A stretch of DNA of 36,579 nt from Chloroflexota bacterium (GCA_022568195.1 JADFFS010000017.1:1-36579), one strand, 5' to 3'; counted from the first letter of the stretch, positions 1-7,645 are shown. A program made the numbers and translations. The notes: generated from the letters alone by a model not told the origin.

Positions 1-188
1 AGCATTATAGTTGCAAACTCAAGCCAAAAAGTATAGTAATGCTCAAGAGTGTAGCTGCCTATTTTGGTTGCTAAATCAATGGTGGGCGACGGAAATACTG
101 CCCTCGCGATTTCTTTATGTGCGATGTATATCTCATCGGGAATGGAATCAAGGATATACCTAGTTTTCCTTTGTACTACATCATCCAT
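1..188 (-). CDS. Unrecognised protein, N-terminal part, third gene of the left-edge cassette
   Basis: An open frame starts at an ATG at 188 and runs off the left edge of the window, giving at least 62 residues. A purine-rich AAAGAGAAAG lies directly before the ATG and could serve as a ribosome site. The visible part is charged at the start (MDDVVQRKTRY) and rich in Ile, Tyr and Phe later, with no signal peptide and no motif I recognise. It follows the thymidylate-synthase-like gene by 21 bases on the same strand and lies in the same reading frame as that gene, separated by one TAA and seven codons. A single gene split by a nonsense mutation is therefore possible, although the sequence does not resemble a thymidylate synthase C-terminus. 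Function unknown. Confidence 0.45.
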   Translation of the reverse strand, partial: MDDVVQRKTRYILDSIPDEIYIAHKEIARAVFPSPTIDLATKIGSYTLEHYYTFWLEFATIM

Positions 189-209
189 CTTTCTCTTTAC
201 AATATCAGG

Positions 210-650
210 TTAGATTGATGAAATTAGCTTTCCATCTCCCAGAGCTTTGTGTACTGCCTTCTCTTCTTTATAGACATGGAGACTTCTGCCCAATTGGTCA
301 AGTCCAAAGTGTCTACGTAGTCGATATCCGTAAGCCCCGTGGAGTTTAGGGCCGGGCCCCACAAACTCTCGCAATCTACTATTCCAAAACTCCAGGAATG
401 AAAGGTCGTTCCTACCCGCCATGATCCAAACCAGCTCGGCGATAGCGAATGCGACATTCATTGGCGGGTGGCGCGACACCACCCATCGTTGTCTCGGATC
501 ACTGATGGAAATGGTAGCGTGAAGGATTTCTTGGGTTGCTCCACTCTTGCTTCCTTGTAATTTGACTGCGTCGGGGTTTACCATTTTGAACGACATTGCG
601 ATTTGCTGCCAGACATCGTCGGCGGTCAACCCCTCAAATGTTCTAAACAT
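210..650 (-). CDS. Thymidylate-synthase-like protein, apparently internally deleted
   Basis: The 146-residue product (ATG at 650, MFRTFEGLTADD) matches the N-terminal half of the thymidylate synthase / dUMP hydroxymethylase fold: a SRHPPMN segment, AELVWIMAGRND and LHGAYGYRLRRHFGLDQL. Full members have about 260 residues or more. After LDQLGR the protein jumps directly to SLHVY, which resembles the D-x-H-x-Y dUMP-binding motif near the C-terminus of the family. The stretch in between, with the catalytic Pro-Cys, is absent from all three frames. I infer an in-frame internal deletion, so the enzyme is very likely inactive. The ATG overlaps the stop of the upstream kinase-like gene by 8 bases (ATGTTTAG), indicating translational coupling. 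A TTG at 662 is a less likely start. Base composition is AT-richer than in the flanking genes. Family assignment is good; the deletion is an inference from recalled family motifs. Confidence 0.65.
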   Translation of the reverse strand: MFRTFEGLTADDVWQQIAMSFKMVNPDAVKLQGSKSGATQEILHATISISDPRQRWVVSRHPPMNVAFAIAELVWIMAGRNDLSFLEFWNSRLREFVGPGPKLHGAYGYRLRRHFGLDQLGRSLHVYKEEKAVHKALGDGKLISSI

Positions 651-1755
651 TCGATTTACCAACCTGAGGAACTAGGTTGTTGATGCCCCATTTGGGTGGG
701 TACCAATAATCTATCGATTGCTCTGAAGGGCGGTAGATCTGCTTGATTCGTGACCGATTTCCGATTCCTTTGATGTCTGGATGTTTGAGACGGGCGTACT
801 TGGATACTTCACAAAACAAATTCTGGCAGTCTATAAGCTGTAGTCGCCTGCCCCAGAGGGAGCGGAAATTGAGTCCTAGGCGTTCAAATTCGGCTTCTTG
901 ATGGTCAGTAGCCGCCCGAATGATATCCGTCCCGCTTAAACCGCGTAGGTCAACAAAGCATTTGAAAATACCATCCAAAGCGCCCGGTCCTGGGACGACA
1001 AAGTCCATCTCAGAAAAGTCTGTGAGTTGGCTGTAATTTAGGTCAATTACAAACTGGTACGCTAAAAATGATCCGATACTCGGATAAGAGCGGAGAATAT
1101 TGAAGGCATCCCGCATCGTCTGTGCGTCACGGATCCGGTTGGGAACCTCCTCAGTCATCATTCGCTCAATCAACTTCAGGTGGTTACTATGCTTTCGAGA
1201 ATAACCGAACACGCGGCCCGCAGAAGGCATTATGTATGCTGCCGAATAGATTGTTCGGCCTTCTACTAAAGCTTGGGCCAGGACTCTGTCATAGGAGTCA
1301 AACGAATACGACCTATAGCTCAGTTCACCTAAAGCTGTAATTAGGAGCTCCCAAGTCTCAATCTTGTTGAAGAATTTGAAGAGGATAGTTCGAAAAAAGA
1401 CCTCTTGCGGTGACTGGTCACCTTCATAAATGACGTGGCGAATCAGGTATTGACTCACTCGATCTGAAGCCCGGTAAGAGTTGGTGAACTTATGGCGGCT
1501 TAAAATGGGATCGTTTGTCCACCAAGATGAAAAATTTTCGAGCTTGCGAAAAAAAACTTCCTGCCGTGCGGCTGCGAAGTGCCAGTAGGTGTCATAAACG
1601 ACGCTCGGAAGTGCGAACGCCCGGCGCGAAAATTGTGAGATATGAGTGTTGTTGTTCGCGAGGAGGGCTAATTGGCGGTTGTGCAATCTGGTATGACCCG
1701 AGGGAAAAGTGGATGCCGGTCGCGGTAAAAAAGATCCTATTGCCGCCCACGCCAC
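643..1755 (-). CDS. 5-hmdU DNA kinase helical-domain / thymine pyrophosphorylase-like protein, 5' end disrupted by an IS
   Basis: From a GTG at 1755 the product has 370 residues. Residues 100-139 (SQYLIRHVIY, then EVFFRTILFKFFNKIETW), the FLAYQ segment near 230 and the DFVVPGPGALDG loop near 251-262 fit my recollection of the DNA-glycosylase-like helical domain annotated as 5-hmdU DNA kinase helical domain or alpha-glutamyl/putrescinyl-thymine pyrophosphorylase. Phages use such proteins with thymidylate-synthase homologues to build hypermodified thymidines in DNA. The overlapping downstream gene is such a homologue. The frame stays open upstream of the GTG to the IS edge at 1950 without any ATG. 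Across the element it continues in frame to an ATG at 2888, which would give about 442 residues before insertion. Any protein made now lacks its natural start. Family call moderate; activity unknown. Confidence 0.6.
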   Translation of the reverse strand: MAWAAIGSFLPRPASTFPSGHTRLHNRQLALLANNNTHISQFSRRAFALPSVVYDTYWHFAAARQEVFFRKLENFSSWWTNDPILSRHKFTNSYRASDRVSQYLIRHVIYEGDQSPQEVFFRTILFKFFNKIETWELLITALGELSYRSYSFDSYDRVLAQALVEGRTIYSAAYIMPSAGRVFGYSRKHSNHLKLIERMMTEEVPNRIRDAQTMRDAFNILRSYPSIGSFLAYQFVIDLNYSQLTDFSEMDFVVPGPGALDGIFKCFVDLRGLSGTDIIRAATDHQEAEFERLGLNFRSLWGRRLQLIDCQNLFCEVSKYARLKHPDIKGIGNRSRIKQIYRPSEQSIDYWYPPKWGINNLVPQVGKSNV

Positions 1756-1954
1756 GTTCAGGGCGTCTTCAACTGACGATTTATTTTGTATTGTTTGTAC
1801 TTGAGAGTGGATTTTTTCTCTATTGGCTAAATGCAGATAACCTTCACCAATCGCTTGCCAAGAATCTTCACCCTGGTTCGGAGAGGTGGGTATGCGCTCA
1901 ACTAAGAAAACAATACTTGGCTTGATGCGCTTCCAATGGAGCTGCTCTAAGAGC

Positions 1955-2350
1955 CTATCCGAAAACTCCTGACGCCCGAAAGGTTATCCAGGCGCAAGCG
2001 AAATGCAGCATAGCCACATAGTTCTCCACTTTTTTCTCCCAGCGGATCAGCAGACGCCTGAACCGGTTCAGCCAGCTGTGGGTCCGTTCCACTACCCAGC
2101 GTCGCGCCCGGTATCCTGGAATGGTTGCCTTTTCTACTCGTTCCTCTCCCCGGCTCCGAATATGGCCTGTGTAACCCCAGGCTGCCACCAGCTCTCGCAC
2201 TTCGGGATAGTCGTACCCTTTGTCCAGGTACATATTCTGGGGCAGGTCCGGGGTTGGCTCAGGCCGCTGAATCATGGTAGCTTCCAGCGTGCGCTCCACC
2301 AGCTTCATGTCATGCCGGTTAGCTCCATCCACTACAACCGCGATGGGCAT
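1955..2350 (-). CDS. IS5-family transposase, OrfB (catalytic part)
   Basis: This 131-residue frame is the C-terminal half of an IS5/IS427 DDE transposase. It carries VVDGANRHD, holding the second catalytic Asp, and VVERTHSWLNRFRRL, holding the catalytic Glu, followed by the family-typical HFACAWITFR end. The frame is open further upstream towards the G-run near 2424 and reads GPNPTDRGK there, the sequence that normally follows the OrfA end. It is therefore most likely made as an OrfA-OrfB fusion by frameshifting rather than from the ATG at 2350. The stop lies 5 bases inside the left end of the element. Confidence 0.85.
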   Translation of the reverse strand: MPIAVVVDGANRHDMKLVERTLEATMIQRPEPTPDLPQNMYLDKGYDYPEVRELVAAWGYTGHIRSRGEERVEKATIPGYRARRWVVERTHSWLNRFRRLLIRWEKKVENYVAMLHFACAWITFRASGVFG

Positions 2351-2408
2351 CCCATGACCCTCCGTCAGCAGGCTTCGTTTGGTCCCCGTTTTGCCACGGT
2401 CGGTAGGA

Positions 2409-2789
2409 TTAGGACCTGTCCCTTCCCCCCCCCAAGGGCGCCTTGGTCATGGCCCCATCCATCGCTTGACACTCCCAGTCTAGGCCGTGGCGGGCATCAT
2501 ATTCAATCAATCCCTCCTGCCATAGCCGCTCAAACACCCCGGCAGCCCGCCATTCCTGGAATCGATCATGCACCGTGCTAGCCGCTCCCAAGCACCGCGG
2601 CAAAGCTTTCCACTGGCAGCCCGTGCGCTGGATATAGAAAATCCCGTCCATACATTCCCGGGCCGATACGCGGGGCCTTCCTCCCTTCGGCTTTGGGCCT
2701 TCCGCTGGCAACAGCGGCTCAATGCGCTGCCATAAGGCTTCTGGGACACGCCAGTTGTCGCCTACCCCGGTGTTTTTTCCCCCGCACAT
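2409..2789 (-). CDS. IS5-family transposase, OrfA
   Basis: The ATG at 2789 is preceded by GGAGGAAGACG, a good ribosome site, and is preferred over the GTG at 2804. The 126-residue product has the N-terminal IS5 domain (VPEALWQRIEPLLP, then CMDGIFYIQRTGCQWKALP) and ends with WECQAMDGAMTKAPLGG, which contains the first catalytic Asp. After KAPLGG it leaves the family reading frame within a run of nine G (minus strand). Eight G would continue directly into OrfB. The frame change needs a +1 shift or slippage; a homopolymer sequencing error or an inactivating mutation would look the same. Confidence 0.82.
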   Translation of the reverse strand: MCGGKNTGVGDNWRVPEALWQRIEPLLPAEGPKPKGGRPRVSARECMDGIFYIQRTGCQWKALPRCLGAASTVHDRFQEWRAAGVFERLWQEGLIEYDARHGLDWECQAMDGAMTKAPLGGGRDRS

Positions 2790-2891
2790 CGTCTTCCTCC
2801 ACACCCATTTGAAGGAAGATTAACATAAGTATAAAATTCTGTTCAAGGTATTCGGATAGGCTCTTAGAGACTCTAACAAACCTCCCATTAC

Positions 2892-3018
2892 GTCATCCTG
2901 AGGACCGCAGGGAGGAAGGATCTCCCCAGCGGCGGGTGCATCATGTGCGGTTCCCGGGGAAGATTCTTCGCTGCACTCAGAATGACGGTTGCCGCTATTG
3001 CTAGAAGGTCTTGATTCC
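2892..3018. repeat. Dispersed inverted-repeat element, copy 1
   Basis: Starts GTCATCCTGAGGACCGCAGG and reaches TCAGAATGAC at 2986, so its outer ends are inverted repeats; inner GGATCT and AGATTCTT also pair. Similarity to a second copy (10870-11006) continues past the right end, through GGTTGCCGCTATTG, to about 3018. It is non-coding and MITE-like. It lies between the IS-interrupted cassette and the amidase, and its left end would supply the AGGA ribosome site of the pre-insertion ATG at 2888. Confidence 0.8.
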
Positions 3019-3081
3019 AGGCGGAGTCACCGGCTTTGTGCATGAGGCCGAGAACCAACAGCATGACCAAGGAGTGTCACC

Positions 3082-4524
3082 ATGTCTCGCAATGATATCC
3101 CGTTTATGACGGCCATGGAGACGGCATCGGCCATCAAGTCCGGGGAAATATCGCCATCCGAAGCAGTCCAAACCTATCTGGACCGGATCGACCGGTTGGA
3201 CCCGGCCCTCCGGGCCTACATCACCGTCTGCCGGGAGGAGGCCCTGGGCGCCGCCCGGCAGTTGGAAAGCGACCTGGCCAGAGGCACAGCGAAAGGACCG
3301 CTGTGTGGAGTGCCCATCGCCGTGAAGGACCAGTTCTGGACTCAGGACATCCTCACCACCAACGGCTCCCGGGTCTACCAGGAGTTCGTCCCCTCCGAGG
3401 ACGCCACCGTGGTCGCCCGGATCAAGCAAGCCGGCGGAATTCTGCTGGGCAAGCTAAACATGAGCGAGTTGGCCATGGGTGGTACCCAGCACCCGCCCTA
3501 CGGCACCCCAGGAAATCCCTGGGACCTGGAAAGGTCGCCGGGAGAGTCCAGCAGCGGCTCCGGGGTGGCGCTGGCCGCCCATTTATGCGCGGCTTCGTTG
3601 GGCGAAGACACCGGCGGTTCGGGGCGCGGTCCAGCGGCCTACTGCGGTGTCGTGGGATTGAGGCCCACCTTCACCCGCGTGAGCCGCCACGGCATGACCC
3701 CCATGTGCTGGTTCATGGACGCCGCCGCGCCCATGGGCAAAACCGTCGAAGACTGCGCGCTGATATTGGGGGCCATCGCCGGCTACGATCCGAAAGACCC
3801 CTACACCAGCCGCAGGCCGGTGCCTGACTACACCGCCGGTCTGGGTCGGGAAATCCGGGGCCTGCGCGTGGGATTGATTCGGGAGCTCCACGAGAGCAAC
3901 GACATGCACCCTGACGTAAAAGAAGCAATAGAGGCCGCCCTTGAGGTTTTCCGGCAGCAGGGAGCAGAGGTTGGGGAAGTGTCCATACCGTTGATTCCCC
4001 TGGCGGGGGCGATTTTCGTGGGCATCGCCGATACCGAAGGAGCAGGCGCCCGGGACGAAATCCTCCGCAATCAGCCCCAAGACCTGGACCCGGCTTCCCG
4101 CACCAGACTCCAGTCGGCGGCCTTGGTGCCTGCCAAGGTTTACAACCGTGCCGCTAAAGCGCGGGTCGTCTTGCGACGCCAGTTCGAGGAAGCACTGCAA
4201 AAAGTCGATATCCTGGTTTCTGCCACAGCGCCCTATCCGGCGCCAAAGCACACAGACCTGACAGCCCCTTTCGAAAGCGCCGACGACGTTCGCGCCAGGT
4301 TCTTCTTCCGCCGTTCCTACACCGGATGCTACGCCTTGGCAGCCCTGCCCGCCATTTCGGTGCCCGGCGGATTTACCTCCCCAGAGCGCGATGCGGGGGC
4401 CCTGCCCATCGGGCTGCAACTGGGCGCCGCGCCCTTCGCTGAAGAGACTTTATTGCAAGCAGCCTACGCCTACCAGCAAGCCACCTCTTGGCACACCCGG
4501 CGGGCGCCGGGGGCACAGGGTTAG
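3082..4524 (+). CDS. Amidase signature family protein
   Basis: A 480-residue amidase-signature hydrolase of about normal length. The Ser-cisSer-Lys triad is visible: Lys82 in GVPIAVKD, a cis-Ser in SPGESSSGSG (156 or 157) and the nucleophile Ser180 in GEDTGGSGRGPAAYCG, followed by VVGLRPT. These enzymes hydrolyse carboxamides in the cytoplasm. The start is well supported by AAGGAG ten bases before the ATG. The nucleophile loop reads GGSGRGPAA rather than the usual GGSIR-x-PA, and GatA-typical segments after the loop are missing. I therefore do not call it GatA even though gatB occurs at 34.6 kb. There is no signal peptide. It converges on the aminotransferase gene, with a palindrome between the two stops. 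Substrate unknown. Confidence 0.88.
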   Translation: MSRNDIPFMTAMETASAIKSGEISPSEAVQTYLDRIDRLDPALRAYITVCREEALGAARQLESDLARGTAKGPLCGVPIAVKDQFWTQDILTTNGSRVYQEFVPSEDATVVARIKQAGGILLGKLNMSELAMGGTQHPPYGTPGNPWDLERSPGESSSGSGVALAAHLCAASLGEDTGGSGRGPAAYCGVVGLRPTFTRVSRHGMTPMCWFMDAAAPMGKTVEDCALILGAIAGYDPKDPYTSRRPVPDYTAGLGREIRGLRVGLIRELHESNDMHPDVKEAIEAALEVFRQQGAEVGEVSIPLIPLAGAIFVGIADTEGAGARDEILRNQPQDLDPASRTRLQSAALVPAKVYNRAAKARVVLRRQFEEALQKVDILVSATAPYPAPKHTDLTAPFESADDVRARFFFRRSYTGCYALAALPAISVPGGFTSPERDAGALPIGLQLGAAPFAEETLLQAAYAYQQATSWHTRRAPGAQG

Positions 4525-4542
4525 CCCCGATGGTATCGGGGC
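4524..4542. repeat. CCCCGAT-N3-ATCGGGG palindrome, copy 1
   Basis: Core at 4525-4541, loop GGT. It begins at the last base of the amidase stop and lies between two convergent genes, so it may also act as a bidirectional terminator, though there is no T-run. Confidence 0.75.
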
Positions 4543-4558
4543 GGCACTAACCGGGACC

Positions 4559-5734
4559 TTACAAGGCCTCCAAAACCCTGGCTATTCGCTGGACACCCTC
4601 GGATACCTGCGGGGCCGGTGAGCGCATCAGGGCGATGCGAAAATGCCCCTCCCCTGAGTCTCCAAACCCCGAGCCAGGGGTCACCACCACGCCCTCCCGC
4701 TCTACCAGCGCCTGCGCCAGGTCGGCCGAAGAACCCCCCTTCGAAAAGCGCGGAAACAGAAAGGTCGCGCCCTGGGGCAAGGGACAGTGGACACCCGGTA
4801 CGGCGTTCAGCCGGTCCACTGACGCCGTACGGAGCGCCTCGCACTGGGCCCGCCATTCCTCCAAGTGGTCCTGGGGGCCGGTGAGCGCCGCCGTTCCAGC
4901 CATCTGCACGAAGGGCGATACGAAGCTGGCTGTGTGCTCTTGAATTTTCACCAGGGGCTCCAAAAGAGCTTGCGGTCCTACAATACAGCCCAGGCGCCAT
5001 CCAGCCATAGAATACGCCTTGGTAAAGGTATAGCTGGTGAGGGTGCGTTCCCACATTCCAGGGACTGCGGCAAGAGTCCGGTGCCGGTTGGAATCGTACA
5101 AGAAATACTCGTAGGTTTCGTCGCACACCACCAGAAGATCATGCTCCGAGGCAAGGCGGGCCACGTCCTCCAGTTCCCGGAGGCTGTAAACCCGCCCGGT
5201 AGGGTTGTTTGGGTTGTTGATTATCACCGCCTTGGTCCGGGGAGTGACATACTTTTTCAACAGGTCGTAGCTTAGGTTGTATTCCTCCTCTTCGCTTAGG
5301 GCCACCTCCACCGGAGTACCCTGTGAAAGCTCCACTTGTTGCCGGAAGCTGACCCAGGTGGGCTCGATAATAAGGACCTCGTCGCCTGCCCCGATGTAGG
5401 CATTCAAGGCGTAGTAAAGTCCTTGTTTACTGCCCGGCGTCGGCAGAACGTCGCCCCGGGAGTCCACTTCCAGACCGTTGTCCCTGGCCAGCTTTTCCGC
5501 CATCGCTTCACGGAACTCCGGCAGCCCACGGGCCGAACCGATGTTTGTGTGGCCATCACGTAGGGCCTTGATTCCCGCTTCTACGATGTGGGCCGGAGTG
5601 ACGTGATGAGGGCTGGACTGGCCCAGGTCAATAACATCTCGCCCCTCCCGGGCCAGCTCCCTGGCCCGCTCTCCTGCGGCCAACGTCGCTGGTGGCTGAA
5701 CCCGGTCCAGCCTAGCTGCTTGGGGTCTGGCCAT
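4559..5734 (-). CDS. Class I/II PLP-dependent aminotransferase
   Basis: A 391-residue fold-type I aminotransferase (AspB/AAT subgroup). Seen in the sequence: NNPNNPTG at 173-180, the cofactor-binding CDETYEY around Asp205 and Tyr208, the Schiff-base lysine Lys239 in SYTFTKAYSMAGWRLG, and the substrate-carboxylate Arg in GHFRIALMRS near the C-terminus. It transfers an amino group between an amino acid and a 2-oxo acid in the cytoplasm; the specific substrate cannot be read from the sequence. The ATG at 5734 is preceded by CAGGAGGAGCCGCC, a strong ribosome site. It is transcribed alone, divergent from the yvcK group and convergent with the amidase. Confidence 0.9.
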   Translation of the reverse strand: MARPQAARLDRVQPPATLAAGERARELAREGRDVIDLGQSSPHHVTPAHIVEAGIKALRDGHTNIGSARGLPEFREAMAEKLARDNGLEVDSRGDVLPTPGSKQGLYYALNAYIGAGDEVLIIEPTWVSFRQQVELSQGTPVEVALSEEEEYNLSYDLLKKYVTPRTKAVIINNPNNPTGRVYSLRELEDVARLASEHDLLVVCDETYEYFLYDSNRHRTLAAVPGMWERTLTSYTFTKAYSMAGWRLGCIVGPQALLEPLVKIQEHTASFVSPFVQMAGTAALTGPQDHLEEWRAQCEALRTASVDRLNAVPGVHCPLPQGATFLFPRFSKGGSSADLAQALVEREGVVVTPGSGFGDSGEGHFRIALMRSPAPQVSEGVQRIARVLEAL

Positions 5735-5841
5735 GGCGGCTCCTCCTGAAGGGCGCTCAAAGTGGGCTAAGTTGGCCTATGGTATCATACGAGCTGACGG
5801 CGCCGGCTCTGCCTACCCAACCATCTGGACAGTGCTTGCCA

Positions 5842-5858
5842 CCCCGATGCCATCGGGG
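5842..5858. repeat. CCCCGAT-N3-ATCGGGG palindrome, copy 2
   Basis: Perfect 7-bp arms with loop GCC, in the gap between the divergent aminotransferase and yvcK-like genes, about 55 bases before a sigma70-type promoter. Confidence 0.8.
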
Positions 5859-5912
5859 CCACCGAGAATTTCGGATTTCGTGAGCGCCGGTGGCTAAAAT
5901 TAATCAATTGGC

Positions 5913-5941
5913 TTGACAGTGTCTATCGGCCTGAATACAAT
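5913..5941 (+). promoter_or_regulatory. Sigma70-type promoter for the yvcK-pgi group
   Basis: TTGACA (5913-5918), a 17-base spacer and TACAAT (5936-5941) form a near-consensus promoter reading toward the yvcK-like gene. It lies within the 477-base gap 5735-6211. The expected start near 5948 leaves a leader of about 260 bases before the first ATG. Confidence 0.7.
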
Positions 5942-6001
5942 CCGTACCTGAAGCCCCTACGCCGACAAGGTTGTGAAAGCCACGAGTCAAATCGCAACAT
6001 C

Positions 6002-6182
6002 GCCACTCTCCTTTTCTAAGCGGAAAGTGGCCGAAGATAATTAGAAGGTATCTAACGGTTTACGACAGCCATAGATGGGGTGGAGGGAGGTGGCCGAGGA
6101 GGCGGGCCTTGGTTTCAGTGGCCCAGGTGTGGCCCCGACGGCATCGGGGTCTGTTGGCCCACGGGACCCTGAGAAAGGCCAA
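6002..6182 (+). other. Structured 5' leader of the yvcK-like gene
   Basis: The leader contains a 10-bp stem with one mismatch (6002-6011 with 6022-6031, loop TTTTCTAAGC), a G-rich stretch at 6077-6106, and a longer-range imperfect pairing (6105-6118 with 6169-6180) that encloses palindrome copy 3. No known riboswitch or small RNA family was recognised and no T-run follows. It could be a regulatory leader or a small RNA. Confidence 0.3.
6133..6149. repeat. CCCCGAT-N3-ATCGGGG palindrome, copy 3
   Basis: Left arm CCCCGAC (one change), loop GGC, right arm ATCGGGG, 63 bases before the yvcK-like ATG in its leader. Confidence 0.7.
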
Positions 6183-6211
6183 GCAGCACCCCGAACGCTC
6201 TCCCACCTGAT

Positions 6212-7645
6212 ATGACCATGATGCGAACCGTCCTCAGGCTTCTTAGCAAATACCCGGTGACCAACTCTTTGCTGGTGCTCCTCATTCCTGGGATTTCCCT
6301 GAAGCGTTGGTTCGCTTTGGGCGGACTGGGACTCATTGCCCTGGCCCTGGGGATAATCTTCTCCTTGAAGATTTCTTTGGGTCCCAGTTTATATTCCTTC
6401 GTGGGCACTCTCAGCCTTCGTGACGCCCCGACGATTGTTCGCAGCGGGGTGTTCATCAGCATCGGAGTCCTCCTCGTTGGTGGCGCTTCGGTCAAGCTCT
6501 TCGCGTCATTGGCCGGCGCCCGAAGCCACCGGAGGGATTGGCCGATTTTGGACTCCCTGTACGTCGATAGAGTGCTCGGCTCCGGTCCAAACATTGTGGT
6601 CATCGGAGGGGGCAGCGGCCTCCCTACACTGCTGCGCGGCCTAAAACATTACACCTCCAATCTTACCGCCGTGGTAACCGTCGCCGACGATGGGGGCAGT
6701 TCCGGCAGGCTTCGCTCCGAGTTGGATATCCCTCCTCCCGGAGACATCAGGAACTGCTTGGTGGCCTTGGCCGACTCCGAAGTCGTCATGCAGCAGCTAA
6801 TGGATTTCCGTTTCTCCACCAACGGCCAACTGGACGGCCATAGCTTCGGCAATATCTTGATCGCCGCCCTGGCCAGCATTGGTGGAGACTTTTACCGAGG
6901 GGTGGAGATCGCCGGGCAGTTATTGGCAATTCGTGGCAAAGTCGTTCCTTCGACTTCCAGCAATGTGACCTTAGTTGGGCGCACGGTTTCGGGCCAGAGA
7001 CTGATCGGGGAGTCCCGGGTGGGCACGGCCAACGAGCAGCTTCGGCAGGTGGCGCTCTTGCCTCAGGACGCTCCAGCGCACCCGGATGCCAAGCGCGCCA
7101 TTGAAGAAGCGGACCTCATAGTCTTGGGACCGGGAAGTCTTTTCACCAGCATCGTGCCCAACCTGCTGGTTCGGGAAATTGCTGACGCTGTTTCCGGCGC
7201 CAAAGGCCTCAGGATGTATGTTTGTAACGTGGCTATCGATCCGGGCGAGACCGCCGGCTTCTCCGTGGCCGATCACGTAAATGCCATACGGTACTACGCA
7301 GGGGAGCATGCGGTGGACATAGTAATTGCCAACGATCGTATTTTCCAACCCCACCCCGACGGCTATCGGGGCCACCCGGTGGAGCTGGTGCCACCGGGGG
7401 CGTCGTGGGACGACGAAGCGGTCTGCGTTCGGGCCGATGTCATCGATGAGGAAAAGCCCACCCGGCACGACTCAATCAAGCTGGCCATGGTGATAGCAGG
7501 AGCGTACCGTGACCACCGGGGCAAACGCCGGCGCCTCCCGCGTCGCTGGCAGGGTCTGCCACGATTGTCAAAAGCTATAGGCAGTGGTAGTAGCGGCAAC
7601 CCCGAGTCGAAGCTAGGCAGCGGCGCTCCTCAACGGACCCTGTAA
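6212..7645 (+). CDS. yvcK: YvcK/CofD-like protein (putative gluconeogenesis factor), membrane-anchored
   Basis: A 477-residue protein. Residues 1-120 contain two predicted membrane helices (about 33-52 and 77-99). Residues 126-440 are the YvcK/CofD-like domain, with the nucleotide-binding GGGSGLP at 132-138, VADDGGSSGRLR, PPPGDIRNCL, and the VLGPGSLFTSI loop. YvcK proteins bind UDP-sugars and are needed for growth on gluconeogenic carbon and for normal cell-wall synthesis in Firmicutes; the exact activity is unsettled. The membrane extension is absent from the Bacillus protein. The C-terminal tail is basic ([14 protein letters not shown]). The first of three close ATGs (6212, 6218, 6221) has no clear Shine-Dalgarno. 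The gene heads a same-strand group with a membrane protein and PGI/PMI. Confidence 0.88.
   Translation: MTMMRTVLRLLSKYPVTNSLLVLLIPGISLKRWFALGGLGLIALALGIIFSLKISLGPSLYSFVGTLSLRDAPTIVRSGVFISIGVLLVGGASVKLFASLAGARSHRRDWPILDSLYVDRVLGSGPNIVVIGGGSGLPTLLRGLKHYTSNLTAVVTVADDGGSSGRLRSELDIPPPGDIRNCLVALADSEVVMQQLMDFRFSTNGQLDGHSFGNILIAALASIGGDFYRGVEIAGQLLAIRGKVVPSTSSNVTLVGRTVSGQRLIGESRVGTANEQLRQVALLPQDAPAHPDAKRAIEEADLIVLGPGSLFTSIVPNLLVREIADAVSGAKGLRMYVCNVAIDPGETAGFSVADHVNAIRYYAGEHAVDIVIANDRIFQPHPDGYRGHPVELVPPGASWDDEAVCVRADVIDEEKPTRHDSIKLAMVIAGAYRDHRGKRRRLPRRWQGLPRLSKAIGSGSSGNPESKLGSGAPQRTL
7354..7371. repeat. CCCCGAT-N4-ATCGGGG palindrome, copy 4, inside yvcK
   Basis: Left arm CCCCGAC, loop GGCT, right arm ATCGGGG. 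It is translated as PDGYRG within the YvcK domain. Confidence 0.65.

Larger units (their letters stand above)
1950..2864 (-). mobile_element. IS5-family (IS427-like) insertion sequence, about 915 bp
   Basis: Terminal inverted repeats AGAGCCTATCCGAA lie at both ends (left 1950-1963; right end the reverse complement, 2851-2864), matching over 14 bases. The flanking dinucleotide TA (1948-1949 and 2865-2866) looks like the target duplication, which fits the IS427 group of IS5. Because the surrounding bases are themselves palindromic (CTCTAAGAG), the exact border could shift by a base or two. The element carries two transposase frames on the minus strand. It sits in the 5' part of the kinase-like gene. 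Confidence 0.88.

Noticed and set aside
3082-4524. Calling the amidase GatA because gatB is in the window
   Set aside because: It is 30 kb away, lacks GatA-typical segments after the nucleophile loop, and no gatC is adjacent.
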